A DNA stretch of 16,381 nucleotides from positions 10,383-26,763 of the forward strand of contig UZAN01047328.1 of the NCBI GenBank assembly GCA_900618425.1, read 5' to 3'. The notes under the pieces are model-generated. The model was not told the DNA's origin. It was given only the letters and a program-made list of their open reading frames with translations, and did not search any database. This document shows, one piece after another, positions 1 to 9,640 of the stretch (positions within the stretch are counted from its first letter, which is position 1; every line of letters begins with the position of its first letter). The translations under genes and the position numbers were made by a program. Source of the stretch: Echinostoma caproni. Lineage: Eukaryota > Platyhelminthes > Trematoda > Plagiorchiida > Echinostomatidae.

Positions 1-310
1 ATAGACTGTTAATGTGCAGAGGTGTTGGCCTCTGTTTCTTACGATGCGCCCTGTTGGTGTATGGAGAGTTAGTTCAGGTATTTTCCACTGGAAATACTGC
101 CGACGACCCTGCCACCTCTCTCAGCCTCTCTATCAGTTCTGTAGTGGGTGAAGTTTGAATGGGCTTGACGTTCGACTGATATAGTTTTGGATGACTATAT
201 TTCAGTAAGGATCACAATATCCTTATCCTGGCTCCTATTCGCTAGTTCACCCCATTTGCTTTCAACGCTGCACACATTTGTGTAGCACATTTTTAGGCTG
301 TGTGGCTGAA
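1..310 (-). pseudogene. Start of a CR1-type LINE endonuclease, cut by the window edge
   Basis: The minus strand reads HSLKMCYTNVCSV, ESKWGELANRSQ, DKDIVILTEI, then a TAG stop at about 200. It continues HYRTDREAERGGRVVG at about 145-100 in the same frame. This follows the CR1 endonuclease opening (LKxxYTNxxSxxNKxxEL, xxDIVxxTET, YRTDRxxxRGGGV). The catalytic Asn and Glu positions are recognisable, but the stop after Glu-Ile breaks the frame. The rest of the element would continue beyond the left edge. Region 310-540 joins this block to the ORF1-like part and shows no separate feature. Confidence 0.68.
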
Positions 311-539
311 AAACCAGTGATTGTGGGTGTTTCTCTGTCAACTTGTCATTGCCCTCGAACGAAACACCCGAGGGTCAACTACATTTTTTGACGTAAAAGT
401 CCGCTGTACGAAATGCATGGAGCAGTTACCCTTCCTTTCGAGGGACTTCACTCTGGTGGGGCTAGACACCATTTCGATAATCGTATCATTCATTACCGAG
501 CCGCCCTGATCTCCAGTTTCGGTGGCCACTGAATATCTA

Positions 540-1329
540 TCATAAGTCCCTTTCTCCGGGCTGTCTTTGGGCCCCTATTCCGGACTTTCTAGACTCTAAA
601 GCCTGAAGAGACCTGGAGGCCGCGATCGGCGTCAGCGTCTGATCCACGACTTCAGTTGGGGGAGTGTGCTTCGGTTTCGCCCTAGACACTACCTGCGTAT
701 GGCTTTCTGTGTTAGATGCGACGCTGAACGGTCGCCGAACAGACTTTACTGACTTTATTGGCACACTCGGGAGTGGGGTTTGATTCCTATTGATCTTAAC
801 AGTGGGAGGCTTTGCCCTCCGTACCAACGGTTGTGCTCCAGCACTTGACTGCTTGCGGGATCCGCGGAATCCCGTCTTGGTTTCGAGCTTCTTTACGAGT
901 TTTGGCCGTGCAAGTACGAAACGTTTTGACTTCATTGGAGTCGAGGAAACCATCGCTGCGTAGCTCAGCTTGCGTTGATGTTCCGGTTTCCTAGTAGGAC
1001 TTGGCCCCGGAGAGGCTTTTGCGACCAATACCTTGAGGATCTTCTTTTCGGTCGCCTTAATCTTTCCTATCGCCGGTGCCTGGTCCTGCTTTAGAGGTTT
1101 GCCATGACCCCTTCTTTCGGGTATCAGGTGTGATCTGATACCTTCCCCCAGTGACTCGCTCAGTTTTCTTGCAACTGCTAAGCATGTGGTTTCGGACTGC
1201 GGGATTTCTGAATCCCACTAGGATAGGCCAGGATTTTCCCTGCTGCGGGCTACCTACTGGGTCGATCCAGCGGCCGATTCTCTGCACCCTCTCAATGAGT
1301 GCTTGTGGAGGTAGACCAGCAAGTCTCAT
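540..1329 (-). pseudogene. ORF1-like region of a CR1-type LINE
   Basis: Two minus-strand frames follow each other. The first, 1329-1057, contains RIGRWIDPVGSPQQGKSWPI and then ILVGFRNPAVRNHMLSSCKK. This looks like the RNA-binding core of LINE ORF1 proteins (a GxPxxGKxxPILVxFRNPxxR pattern) and is followed by ITPDTRKK. The second, 1028-540, is a long basic Pro/Ser/Lys/Arg-rich stretch of 162 codons without a fold I recognise. The two frames differ, so a frameshift separates them near 1040. ORF1p would bind the element RNA. Family placement (CR1, Perere/SR3-like) is inferred from the arrangement with the downstream endonuclease start. Confidence 0.6.
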
Positions 1330-1559
1330 TGTTCATTGTATTTCATGTTGATTTCTTTCAAAAAACCTTCCAAACGCACGATAATTCAATGTGACATAAC
1401 TCTATTTGGGTGTTGCTTCTCTTGGTTGCTATCTTTTGGTTGCCCATTTGGATGAACATTAGGAGAAAGACAGGAAAGGTTGAAAGTAGGATCGAAGAGA
1501 AAATTGAAAAGTTCAGTGGACTAATGGGACAGAGAAATTAAGAAGTTGCACGAACCCCA

Positions 1560-1720
1560 CTGTTTACGACACCCAGCCATATCACTCAGTGCCTCCAACC
1601 ATCGGCTACGATCATCCCGAGGTCCCCAGCCATGGACCCAGACGGACCAAGACTCCTTGCAAGTGTTTTCATACTAATGCCAATCCTTAGCGTGACCACC
1701 CTGGGCATCATTCCAAACAC
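1560..1720 (-). pseudogene. C-terminal tail of the RTE-like LINE polyprotein
   Basis: On the minus strand, in a frame with no start codon, the sequence reads WGPRDDRSRWLEALSDMA, then RKQWGSC, at about 1650-1565. This is the highly characteristic C-terminal end of schistosome endonuclease-reverse transcriptases (WxPRDxxxxWLExLxDMA). It fixes the 3' end of the coding part of the element. Confidence 0.78.
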
Positions 1721-1839
1721 CACCTGCCTCGACAAACATCGCTTGCCGTGGCAATCTATCTGGTGACGTGCGTAAAACATTTCTCAACCAACGTAATCTA
1801 TGGAGGTCGACCACCTGCTCCAATAGGCGATCACGATTA

Positions 1840-2890
1840 CTTAAATTTTGGCGCCTGACCTCAGCATTGCTCGTCCGGCTACCCCACCAGATTTGTGCAA
1901 TGGTACGTAGAGGCGGTGTCCGAACACCGACAGTCTATCTTTGTCCTGTTTTCTTAATGACCCAGTTTCTGCTCCATATAGTAGAACTGACCGAACTGCT
2001 GCAGCATACACTCGATCTTTCACAGACAGCCGGATGTCGCAATGACGAAACAGATCTCTGAAGTTGGCAAATGTCAACCAAACCGTCTATATACGAGCTG
2101 ACACTTAAAGCTTGATGCGTCCACCGGGTGATATGCAGCGACCCAGATAACAAAACTTCCCCACCTGTTATACTACTTCCCCAGTTAGACTGAGGATGGG
2201 TGCAGGACCAACCCAATCTTGTAGTGGTATTTTAAACTTAGAAGGTGCAAAGCGCATAACAAACACGGCTACACTAGCATTTGAGCTATCCAGCAAAGCT
2301 TGTAACTTACCTGGATCCTCACTCAGTGGCACAATATCGTCTACATCCTCTAGATCAGACAGCCTGCAACCTGGGAGTAAATCGATGCCACTTTCCTCGC
2401 ACGAAGATAGGGCTGTTTCCATAATCAAATCTATAACATCTATAAATAGAAAAGGGAAGAGAGGGCAACCTTGTCGAACACCACTTTCTGTGGTGAATTC
2501 GGGCGAAGGCGTGCCGTAACCTCGGACTCGGATTCGGCCATGAGTATACAGGGATCGTTACAATGTAACAAACTTCTCGGGCAGATCTTACAGAGAAAGG
2601 CAGCTCCAGAGTTCAGAGCAGTCGACTGAGTCCAAAGTCGCTTTAATATTCGGGAAGACAGAATTTACGCAGCCACGGTGGAGGGTGATAGTTCAGATGT
2701 CGATGGGGCCAGTTAAATTGAGCCCTGAAGTGTTCAGCCCATCGATCAAGACGGTGTTCCTGATCGTAAATCAGTGTGCCATCGAATTCCTTAATTACCT
2801 CAATCACGCCTACTTTCCTGGGGCCTGTATTTCTAATTATACGGAAACGATTGCGACTATTACCAGTAGCCGCAGCCCTCTCCATCTCTC
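1840..2890 (-). pseudogene. LINE reverse transcriptase, internally deleted and frameshifted
   Basis: The minus strand begins with a pre-RT linker (2885-2643) carrying RLDRWAEHFRAQFNWP. Its frame stops after FCLPEY and is followed directly by TLDSVD, a decayed motif A, at about 2625. The fingers region normally lying between them is absent, so I infer an internal deletion. Next come GVRQGCPLFPFLF (about 2480), LEDVDDIVPL (motif C, with Ala of ADD changed to Val, about 2345), FAPSKFK, CYLGRCISPGG (with stops around it) and DIRLSVKDRVYAAAVRSVLL (about 2045) in the thumb/connection. In-frame stops at several sites rule out activity. Confidence 0.82.
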
Positions 2891-2926
2891 TACACTTCTC
2901 TACTCATCACTTCTCGCGGTCATTCC

Positions 2927-4016
2927 TCAAGCTCTTGATGAGCTGGCGTTTGAGGGGTGTGCTTGCTGTCCCTTTTGCGGCATCAAGAGGAAGGGTTCTG
3001 CGGACGTCTGGCAGAGCAGCCGAGATCGACGAGATCCATTGTTTGTGTTTTGAAGCTTCGCCAGGTCCGACGTTGTTTCTAATCTTATTTGCATAGCTTC
3101 CTTGATTTGCTTCCAGTGTTCATTGAGTCCTTCGACTAGTGGTTGAACTAACAGGCGATCAGAGAGCTCCGCTTTGAAAGCCAATTTGCAGTCATCGCGG
3201 ACGCTGTATCGTGAGTATCCGTTGTCGGTGGCTTTTCTGCGGTTGTTTATCAGGTGTAGGGAGAATTTGGCTCGTAATAAGGCGTGGTCTGTATCCACAG
3301 CTGTTGACCAGTAAGATCGGTAGTCTTGAATTAATCCCCTCCAGCGGTAACTGATGGCGATGTGGTCGATCTGGGTCCAGCGCTGTGAAGAGGTTGGTGG
3401 TTTCCATGTAAGGCGGTGTCGTTTCTTGTGCGAGAAGTTCTTGCTTGACAGGGACAGTCTGTGGTCGGCACAGAGTTGAAGTAGGCAATGGCCGTTGTCC
3501 GTCCGGTTGGCTGGGATTGCATGCGATTCACTAAGAAACCTCTCTAATTCGTCCGGGGATCCCACTTGAGCATTGAAGTCTCCGGCTATTATCACGATGT
3601 CCGTTGATCGAACGCACTGGAGTAATGGAGAAAGGTCCTTGTAGAATTCATCTTTGATTCAAGGTGTACTGCAATCGGTCAGTACATACACCGACACGAC
3701 GAATAGACATCGACGCTTCATTCTGCGCACAGTTGACTACCGACTGAAATCCAGTCAAGAAGCAAGCGCGCCGCCTTGGCACTTAGCACAACCCCAACAC
3801 CAGAGATACCGCGAGCTTCGGATGCCGAATTGCCTGGCACACGAAGAGTGAAGCGTGAGGTTCAGGCTGGATCAGGAGAAAGCAGGGGGATAATGGATGT
3901 AGGGTCTTGTGTTTCGGATACACAACATCTAAATTGAAAGTTTCGGGGGTTCTAGTTAGGCTAGCTTGTTGACCGATCTGATGGAGTGTGCGGACATTGA
4001 ACGAGGTTAAGTGAAA
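2927..4016 (-). pseudogene. LINE endonuclease domain, frameshifted
   Basis: This is the exonuclease/endonuclease/phosphatase-fold domain that would nick target DNA for target-primed reverse transcription. The minus strand opens with HLTSFNVRTLHQIGQQAS at about 4016-3960 (the catalytic Asn of FNVRT). A +1 frame then gives CCVSET with the catalytic Glu at about 3925. A further frame shift gives FTLRVPGNSASEARG, then a stop at about 3720. The block from 3595 is open and carries DFNAQVG, a TW pair, QIDHI and a TDHALL motif corresponding to the catalytic SDH. All catalytic motifs survive, but spread over at least three frames, so no functional protein is expected. The longest open piece is 222 codons (3595-2927) and also covers the linker towards the reverse transcriptase. 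Confidence 0.82.
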
Positions 4017-4169
4017 AGGGGACTTTGGCTCTAAAAATCCTATAACTTCTGATTGTCTGGCCTTGCTTGTAAAACGCTGATTGATATTCGATGGGTGACG
4101 TAAACAGGAGGCATCTGAGATTATTTGGGATTGGAAAGAACTAAACAGATGGGAAAGATGGTTTTCCAA

Positions 4170-4450
4170 ACGGGTGCCCCAGGGACCCCGCTTCTACGTC
4201 CATCTGGCGGAGTTTTTTGACCGGTAAACTGCCCCTCGACGTGTTTATTTGCTGGAGTGACCTCTCCAGGGGCGGATGTGAATAAGAGGAAGCCATGTGC
4301 CCAAGCAGTTGGCTTTGTGAGACTGAGCTATGTCTGGCCTCTACTCGTTGACCTTTCAGGCATGATTGGATCTAGGGCTGTGAAAAGCCATCCTGTTCAG
4401 CTCGCATGATCATGGAGGCAAGCAAGCCATCACACCACGCCAAGGTGAAG
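4170..4450 (-). mobile_element. 5' untranslated leader of the RTE-like LINE
   Basis: This sequence is more GC-rich than the neighbouring intron and lies directly upstream (minus strand) of the first endonuclease motif. It has no coding pattern. The sharp drop to AT-rich sequence near 4450 suggests the 5' end of the inserted element. The boundary is approximate. Confidence 0.5.
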
Positions 4451-5555
4451 TCTCATCGTGATGGATATGTTAGATTCAGGTTCAATCGAATCGTGATTAA
4501 CCTCAACTGACTACTCTTCAAACTTCATGTGGACAAAGAAGTTTCTGTTCTGTGTATCAATAATTGCTTACGATCTGGGAATACCTAAGTGTGTCTCCTT
4601 GTAAAATAACAATTCAAAACAACTCATTCAACAGATTCTCAAGACCAGAGCCCTGTAAATATAAGACGCTAAATACTGAGCACGTTATTAAAGCAGTAGC
4701 CATAAATTGCATAAATGTGTTGCGATTCACATAATATTAATACAAATGATAATGATTTTATTTCGTTTTATTTGGTATACAATTTGTGTATCTGAAAAGT
4801 GTCGTGGCCAGTCGAAGAACATTTCTTGACAGCGAGCAGAAATGACGGTCTCCACTGCTTGAAGACCGCTGCTTCTCGAGTGTTTTATATTTCTTAATCA
4901 AAAGCATAACAAATATTTCGGAGTATCTTTCTGAGGCGGATGACGGCAACAATAACCGACTGAAATTTTACAATGAATTGGAAGCAAGTGTCATCAGCTG
5001 TTAACAGAGAAATACCGAAACCCCCGAACGGATGACTTGATTAGATGGAAGTTATTTGAAGAATGGTATTCAGAGCCTTTGTAATTTAGGTGGATAGGCG
5101 ATTCAGATATATACTTTTTGAGATTAATACGGTAAATAAAGATGAAAAGGAGTAGAATTTATTTCATCTTGTTAACCTACTCGTGACAGTCTATGTTGTG
5201 AATCGAAAGAATTGTTAGAGATTGTGGGATAAAACATTTTCACATTCTCCAAACCAGAGGAGAACTTAAAGAAATACTTTTATTGAATTTCTCCTCAAAT
5301 TCATAAGTTTTAGCTAACACTCACCGCGTGGGTTCTATGCGTGAGGAGAAGGTGATCAAAAGGCCTAACTTTCTGAGTGTCCTTTGGTAGTGAACCTGGA
5401 AATCGAAGGGAGCTATCTGTGACCACGACCTTAGTAAACATTCACGTAAAGTTTGATGCATTGTTTAATTTGAAAATCATATTGCAACGACGTGTTACTT
5501 GCAATTTTCTACACCTAGTTAATATCGTCTATTCTATTTCTCATAGTCAAATAAC
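4451..5555 (+). other. AT-rich sequence upstream of exon A, probably intron
   Basis: This lies between the 5' leader of the minus-strand LINE and exon A. I see no EGF, DSL or MNNL coding pattern, no RNA gene and no clear repeat. A minus-strand open frame at 4758-4952 has no recognisable motif. Because exon A starts in the middle of EGF1, an upstream exon must exist. This stretch is therefore most simply the 3' part of the preceding intron. Confidence 0.6.
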
Positions 5556-5636
5556 TTTACCGTCCTCCTCCTCCCCCCCCCTTTCCCTCCCAACCCTCTA
5601 TTTCACCCCGAAAACAACGCTGTTTCCGTCTATCAG
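5556..5636 (+). promoter_or_regulatory. 3' splice site with an unusually long polypyrimidine tract before exon A
   Basis: From about 5561 to 5630 the + strand is almost entirely C and T, including a run of nine C at about 5573-5581, and it ends in TATCAG just before exon A. Such tracts bind U2AF-type factors at 3' splice sites. Here it confirms the acceptor choice at 5636. Confidence 0.75.
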
Positions 5637-5791
5637 GTGTCTAGATGGTTGGACTGGCCCGAAATGTGATCAGTGCATTCCTATCCCCGGTTGTCGTAAC
5701 GGGATTTGTCACCACAATCCGACATTAGGTGACTGGGAGCCATACACATGTGAATGTGATCCCGGGTGGACTGGAATGTTGTGTAATATAA
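5637..5791 (+). CDS. Internal exon A of a Delta/Jagged-type (DSL) Notch ligand: end of EGF1 and all of EGF2
   Basis: The product is inferred to be a single-pass membrane ligand that binds Notch on a neighbouring cell. The exon reads 51 full codons. It starts with the last two cysteines of EGF1 (CLDGWTGPKC) and continues into a complete six-cysteine EGF2 beginning CDQCIPIPGCRNGIC. The CDxCIxxPGC signature directly after EGF1, followed by CxCxxGWxGxxCN, is characteristic of Delta, Serrate and Jagged, and the wording is closest to Jagged. Splice sites: acceptor TATCAG at 5631-5636 behind a long pyrimidine tract, donor A|GTGAGC after 5791. The exon enters in phase 2 (one base, G, completes a split codon) and leaves in phase 1. 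The open frame runs upstream to 5377, but that part has no EGF pattern and is intronic. EGF2 is larger than in vertebrate ligands because of a Pro/Thr/Trp-containing insert between its third and fourth cysteines. No DSL or MNNL exon was found upstream in the window. Confidence 0.88.
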
Positions 5792-6369
5792 GTGAGCAAG
5801 CAGTACGCGGTATACATGTTTCCAAATCCACTTGACGAGTCCGTTGGAATACGATCCATTCGTGTAACCACAAGATAAATAATTGAAGGAAATCAGCACA
5901 TTGTAATCGTGGAGTGTGGAGGTACACAGTAATTAAGTTGGTGGACGAAAATTCGAACCGTCATTTGAGATGTAAACAGTTCTGTGTCCCTCACAAGATT
6001 GATAAGCAATCTACAATAGGTTTGCAATGAGTGCTTACAAGCTCGTTCACCTTATTTAGCTTGTAGAAATCGATTGTCAAGGGTTTCGGGGAAGTGATCA
6101 CCGAGAGGGACCCGGTGAGCCTTTTAATCACATTAGTATTTTGAACAATAGAAGTGAACCTAAATAGACAACCTGATTACTATTCAGTCCTACATATGTC
6201 TCAAATCACTGCACCCACACTTTATCGTAGCTCGTGATTATCTCTGAAAGATATTTGTGGATTTCTGTCCAACAAGTATACCATTGAAAATTTCGAAAAA
6301 ATATGATCAAAGATTTTGCATCAGTTCAGTTTTTCAAAGGGGAAATTCGTCATGTATATAGTAAAATTA

Positions 6370-6580
6370 AGACTGAACTGAAAAGCTAGGAAGCACTCGA
6401 TAGATGTTTAGACCTGGTTGGGTCTCATCAGCAATGTGAATCTATCGGCTCAACTGAGGATCGACCCCGGGACCTCACAGACAGAATGCAATCGTTCTAC
6501 CCACCCAACCATTGGGAAGCAGATCGGATCGTTTTTCATTTTCCACTCGCACAACCGACGTGGCGAGCTTGTTGCCTGCA
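6370..6580 (-). mobile_element. tRNA-derived SINE with hammerhead-like core (Sm-alpha type), minus strand
   Basis: Read on the minus strand, a tRNA-like head has an A-box-like TGGGTGGGTAGAACG at about 6500-6514 and a B-box-like GGGGTCGATCC at about 6458-6469, with the spacing of an internal Pol III promoter. Downstream comes CTGATGA (6425-6431), then the stem GACC / loop CAACCA / GGTC (6411-6424), then TAAAC where a hammerhead needs GAAAC. Schistosome Sm-alpha repeats are SINE-like and carry hammerhead ribozymes, so this is most likely an old member of that group. The G to T change in the core should abolish cleavage. The ends are approximate. Confidence 0.72.
6401..6440 (-). ncRNA. Decayed hammerhead ribozyme core
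   Basis: Minus strand: CTGATGA, a perfect 4-bp stem II (GACC/GGTC) with a six-base loop, then TAAA. The hammerhead core needs CUGAUGA and GAAA. Only the G of GAAA (the position-12 nucleotide) is changed. Stems I and III are not clearly pairable, so I call a relic, not an active ribozyme. Confidence 0.55.
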
Positions 6581-7029
6581 TCGCTCATCTCATCACTTGC
6601 CTCGGGGTTATGACTCGCTTGGAAACATTCACAACCTGACTACGCGTTTCACTGAACAATACACCTACAATATTTTCCTCATCTACTGGTTAGGGCTTTC
6701 AAGAATCTATTTTGGGGTGATCATCATTCGAAATTCACCCTCACTCCTAATCGTCAGTTCGTTCAGTCAACCATAAATTCGAACAGCAGTTTAATCAATA
6801 TCACATACGCAACAGGACTTGAACTCCTCGAAAAGAAAATGTTTTTGTTCCCACAGTGCCAGTCATTTCACATCGGAAATGGGTTGTGCCTTCAGGGATG
6901 GTAAATCAGTTTATTTAGCCCGTCAGTAACAAACGGAGATCCAGGTAACTCTGTGCTAACTCCAGTTGAAAACCTTCCACAAAATCGGGTCTATCATGCA
7001 AGGTTTGGATAAAATGCTCAAATCAAACA

Positions 7030-7255
7030 GTTGAAAAGAGTGCTGGTTGGCACACTGGTAATACACACACCTTACATGCTAGACGCCCGGAGCACGAATT
7101 CCAGAAGTGTGGCTAGATGTGCACTATTGATGAATCATACATGAGCAAAAACTCAAGTCCAGTAGGTTAATGTATGGCTGACTAGATGAACGGCGGATAG
7201 TGCGTGGAGATGAAGTTTGAAGGATGGTCAGTCCAAATCAAAGTCATTTAGCTTA
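7030..7255 (+). mobile_element. tRNA-derived SINE, copy 1, plus strand
   Basis: This shares an order of blocks with the copy at 10260-10480: GCTGGTTG, CACACACCTTACATGC, GATGTGCACTA, ACTCAAGTCCAGTAGGTT and a GATGAAGT...GTCAGTCCAAATCAAA end. The first 40 bases resemble a tRNA D-arm/A-box region (TGGTAA following GGTTGGCACAC). The B-box position has decayed. There is no coding potential. The element is in the same orientation as the host gene. Confidence 0.65.
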
Positions 7256-7260
7256 CACAA

Positions 7261-7284
7261 CTACTCATAATTAACTATGAGTAG
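7261..7284. repeat. Small perfect hairpin
   Basis: CTACTCATA and TATGAGTAG pair perfectly across a six-base loop (ATTAAC). It sits just after SINE copy 1. No function is evident. Confidence 0.7.
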
Positions 7285-7499
7285 AATGCTCTCAAGAATC
7301 TTTCTTTAGAAGCTAGTGATGATCTGCCAGTGAGAAACAGAGAGAGAAAGAGAGAGTAAATGAACTCTTAACTACATTTGCTGTACGATATCGTATTATA
7401 CTGTAATGACCTGTGCAAGCAATTATACTGACATTTCAGTTAAAAATGTGCTCTTGGTTACAATGGGATAAAACTGATACAAGTCACATATAACAATGA

Positions 7500-7770
7500 T
7501 AAAAACAAACAGTTCATTCTCGCAGATTGAAAATTATTTGTTTAGGACCTTCTTCTTGTCAGTTAGGATACCAGCCAAATAGGGCACTATATAAGTGTGA
7601 AACACCTTTATGCGAGAGGATAAGCAGTGGTTACTGGAGGGGTTGTAGCGTGGAAACGGCAGACAGATAGGTCGGGATTTAGCGGATGACTGGGGTCGTT
7701 AATTATCTTATGAAAGAAATTCTCACATGAATTAATACGAAAATCACACAACTTCGTGCTTAGTGTTCGT
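7500..7770 (-). pseudogene. C-terminal tail of the intronic CR1-like LINE
   Basis: After another frame change the minus strand reads NFFHKIINDPSHPLNPDLS (about 7715-7660). Later, in a different frame, it reads VPYLAGILTDKKKVLNK (about 7590-7540). Both are recognisable as the end of schistosome CR1-type polyproteins, where an HPLxP motif and an FVPYLARxLTDK motif precede the stop. This places the 3' end of the element near 7450-7500. Confidence 0.62.
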
Positions 7771-8900
7771 GCGAATAAGAGAAACACAGCTAGTAATTAC
7801 CAAACCTCGGCGAAGAAAAATGAAAACCTTTTTAATTAGTCCAGAGAAGATACCAGACGAACAATAAAGTATGACAGGTAAAATGCCCTGATGAACATGT
7901 ATTTGAATACCGCAGTCTAAACTGCCGTAACTGGTATATCTGGAAGGATAAGCGGTGCAGCCTGTCATTACAGACGTTCACATAGAAGGACCACTGTAGA
8001 TTGCTCTCTATGGTTAGTCCCATGTATCTGGTGTTGTGGCCAGATAGACAGTTATTGACTGGTGAATGTTTAAACGAGTATGATGAAAGCACATCACCCT
8101 GAAGGATTGCAGAATGATTTACTAATGGTTTTGAATCAGTACCGCCTGCTTACATTCTTCGAATTCTTCTCGTGAAATAGTCCTTCAGCCACAACAACAA
8201 AGTGGTAGAGCAACCGAGTGACTGTAATTTTCGAAGAACCGATGACGGAACTGGATCAAAGATAACACGACGATCGGAGTTTAATGAAACGTCTAAAGAT
8301 TTAGAAACAAAGGGCGTTAGTGAACAGGCAGCGTTCAAAGTGCATCTATTTGTCCTATACGCAAACTGAAGTGATCCTTAGGAACTTTAATTCCAGACCA
8401 CAAGCGGATGAGAATTACGATCTCTTCTATTTTAAAACCAAGGGAGGAATCGGCTGAAAACATTCGATAAAATACTAGATCAAGATGACTTGAGGATGGA
8501 AACAACGGTGAAAGGTCTCCGGGAATCAGAAATTGAACATGTGTATTTAGATTTATTAATAAAGGACGCGAAAATATTCGTGAGTGGACCAGCGCCGTGT
8601 TTGATCATAGAAGAAGAAAGATAATCTGGATCTGATGCACTCGTGATTTTCGTAGCTTTAAGAAGACGACAGACCTCATCATGGGTGACAGGGTCTACAG
8701 TAGATAGGCAATGTGTGGAGTATGGGGACGAAAGGTAGTCTAATGAATGAATGAATGACGCATTAAAGCTGTCCACTTCAATAGTGTTGTTGTTTGTCAG
8801 CTTCTTCTGTCCGTAAAGTAATTTGATCACTATCCACCCCTGCTTTTCATATGCAACTTCCAGAGCTTGCTTTGTGAGAAAAACATTCCGTCTTTTTATC
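7770..8900 (-). pseudogene. Reverse transcriptase of the intronic CR1-like LINE, catalytic palm deleted
   Basis: Minus strand: KLLYGQKKLTNNNTIEVDSF, and then EVCRLLKATKITSASDPDYL with LSSSMIKHGAGPLTNIFASF (8830-8480). This is the RT lead-in (LLKxLKxxKxxGPDxIPxxxIK), ending in SRRPFTVVSILKSS. Next comes FAYRTNRCTLNAACSLTPF and VIFDPVPSSVLRKLQSLG (motif A region, 8338-8150), then LQGDVLSSYSF near 8095. The frame passes straight into NTRYMGLTIESNLQWSFYVN (about 8000), which belongs after the catalytic YADD. Motif C and its surroundings are therefore deleted at about 8065-8085. The following ILPVILYCSSGIFSGL (about 7880) is the thumb/C-terminal region in another frame. Confidence 0.76.
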
Positions 8901-9034
8901 TCCTCCCGGATTTACAGAGAAAGCTGTTTTACAGTAGTTGTTTGGTACATATCAAAGGCTTATTCTTGGTGTTTTCTTAGAGGTTTTAGCATTGTGAACA
9001 AAATTTGTTTCCATAGGACGACAAAAAATGAAGA

Positions 9035-9640
9035 TCACATTACCTGTTTCAGTAAACCGTTCAACTGAAGAGAGATTGCTGAACGGAAATCCAAGTGGAG
9101 ACGATGGCAGGATAGTTCTTTGGGAGAAGGAGTTTTTCGGCTGAAAGATTCCGAATTTTTATACTTTATCTGAACTAAAGCGGGATATGCCAACCGAGAG
9201 CTAATTTTCGTCCTAAGATATAGGAGGTAGTGGTCGCTAGTAGAGATGGTCACCCTCAGTTTGAGAGAGAAAATACTAGGGGGGTTAGTACTGACCTTTT
9301 CCAAAACAGTATCTCCTGTGGTGGATTTTAGGGAGAGGTCTTTCAAGCCGAATGAAATTAAAGGTTGGGTTGATTCACGATGAAAATCAACAACAATTAA
9401 AATTAAATTATCATCAGCTAGGGAAACAACGCAAGTAATAAATGTAACATAAAAGGAATTGATATTGACTTGTGACCAGAAAGGGGCCATAAGGAGATTA
9501 GTAATGATTATACTTCACAAAAGGGAAAATATAGATCGACATGAAACAATGGGTAGATCAGGGAGGTCAGACAATTCGCTAAATAGCCTGCGAATGTTGG
9601 AGTTGATCCATGAGCAAACAATCATTTTCACAGGAGGTAC
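9035..9640 (-). pseudogene. Endonuclease part of the intronic CR1-like LINE
   Basis: The minus strand opens with MIVCSWINSNIRRLFSELSD at about 9640, a decayed CSWNINSIR endonuclease start. After a gap comes the longest open piece, 9490-9035 (151 codons), with SLADDNLILIVVDFH and then ITSTSD-type sequence (the TISTSDHYLL block) that corresponds to the catalytic SDH at about 9240. The central GDFN motif is not seen, so part of the domain has been lost. The domain would nick DNA for target-primed insertion. It cannot be functional here. Confidence 0.68.

Larger units (their letters stand above)
1400..4450 (-). mobile_element. Degenerate non-LTR retrotransposon, RTE-like (schistosome endonuclease-reverse transcriptase type), antisense to the host gene
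   Basis: Read on the minus strand, the element has a 5' leader (about 4450-4170), an apurinic-type endonuclease (about 4016-3000), reverse transcriptase pieces (about 2900-1850) and a C-terminal tail ending near 1565. The order and wording match the single-polyprotein LINEs of schistosomes. I lean to the RTE clade (SR2/SjR2-like, with an endonuclease of the kind annotated as craniofacial-development-protein-2-like), but the clade call is from recognition only. The element is dead: it needs several frame changes, has in-frame stops and lacks the reverse transcriptase fingers. No poly-A tail or target-site duplication was identified. The 3' boundary near 1400 is approximate and lies next to the 5' end of another LINE in the same orientation. 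Confidence 0.8.

Noticed and set aside
2685..3096. Plus-strand open frames opposite the RTE-like LINE
   Set aside because: They are shadows of the minus-strand endonuclease and reverse transcriptase pieces.
5377..5636. Upstream extension of the exon A open frame to an ATG at 5377
   Set aside because: It has no EGF or DSL pattern, it includes the pyrimidine tract and a clear 3' splice site at 5636, and the EGF1 cysteines would be missing. It is intronic read-through.
6785..6840. B-box-like GGAGTTCAAGTCC on the minus strand near 6820-6833
   Set aside because: There is no matching A box at tRNA spacing and no similarity to the other SINEs, so it is not supported as an element.
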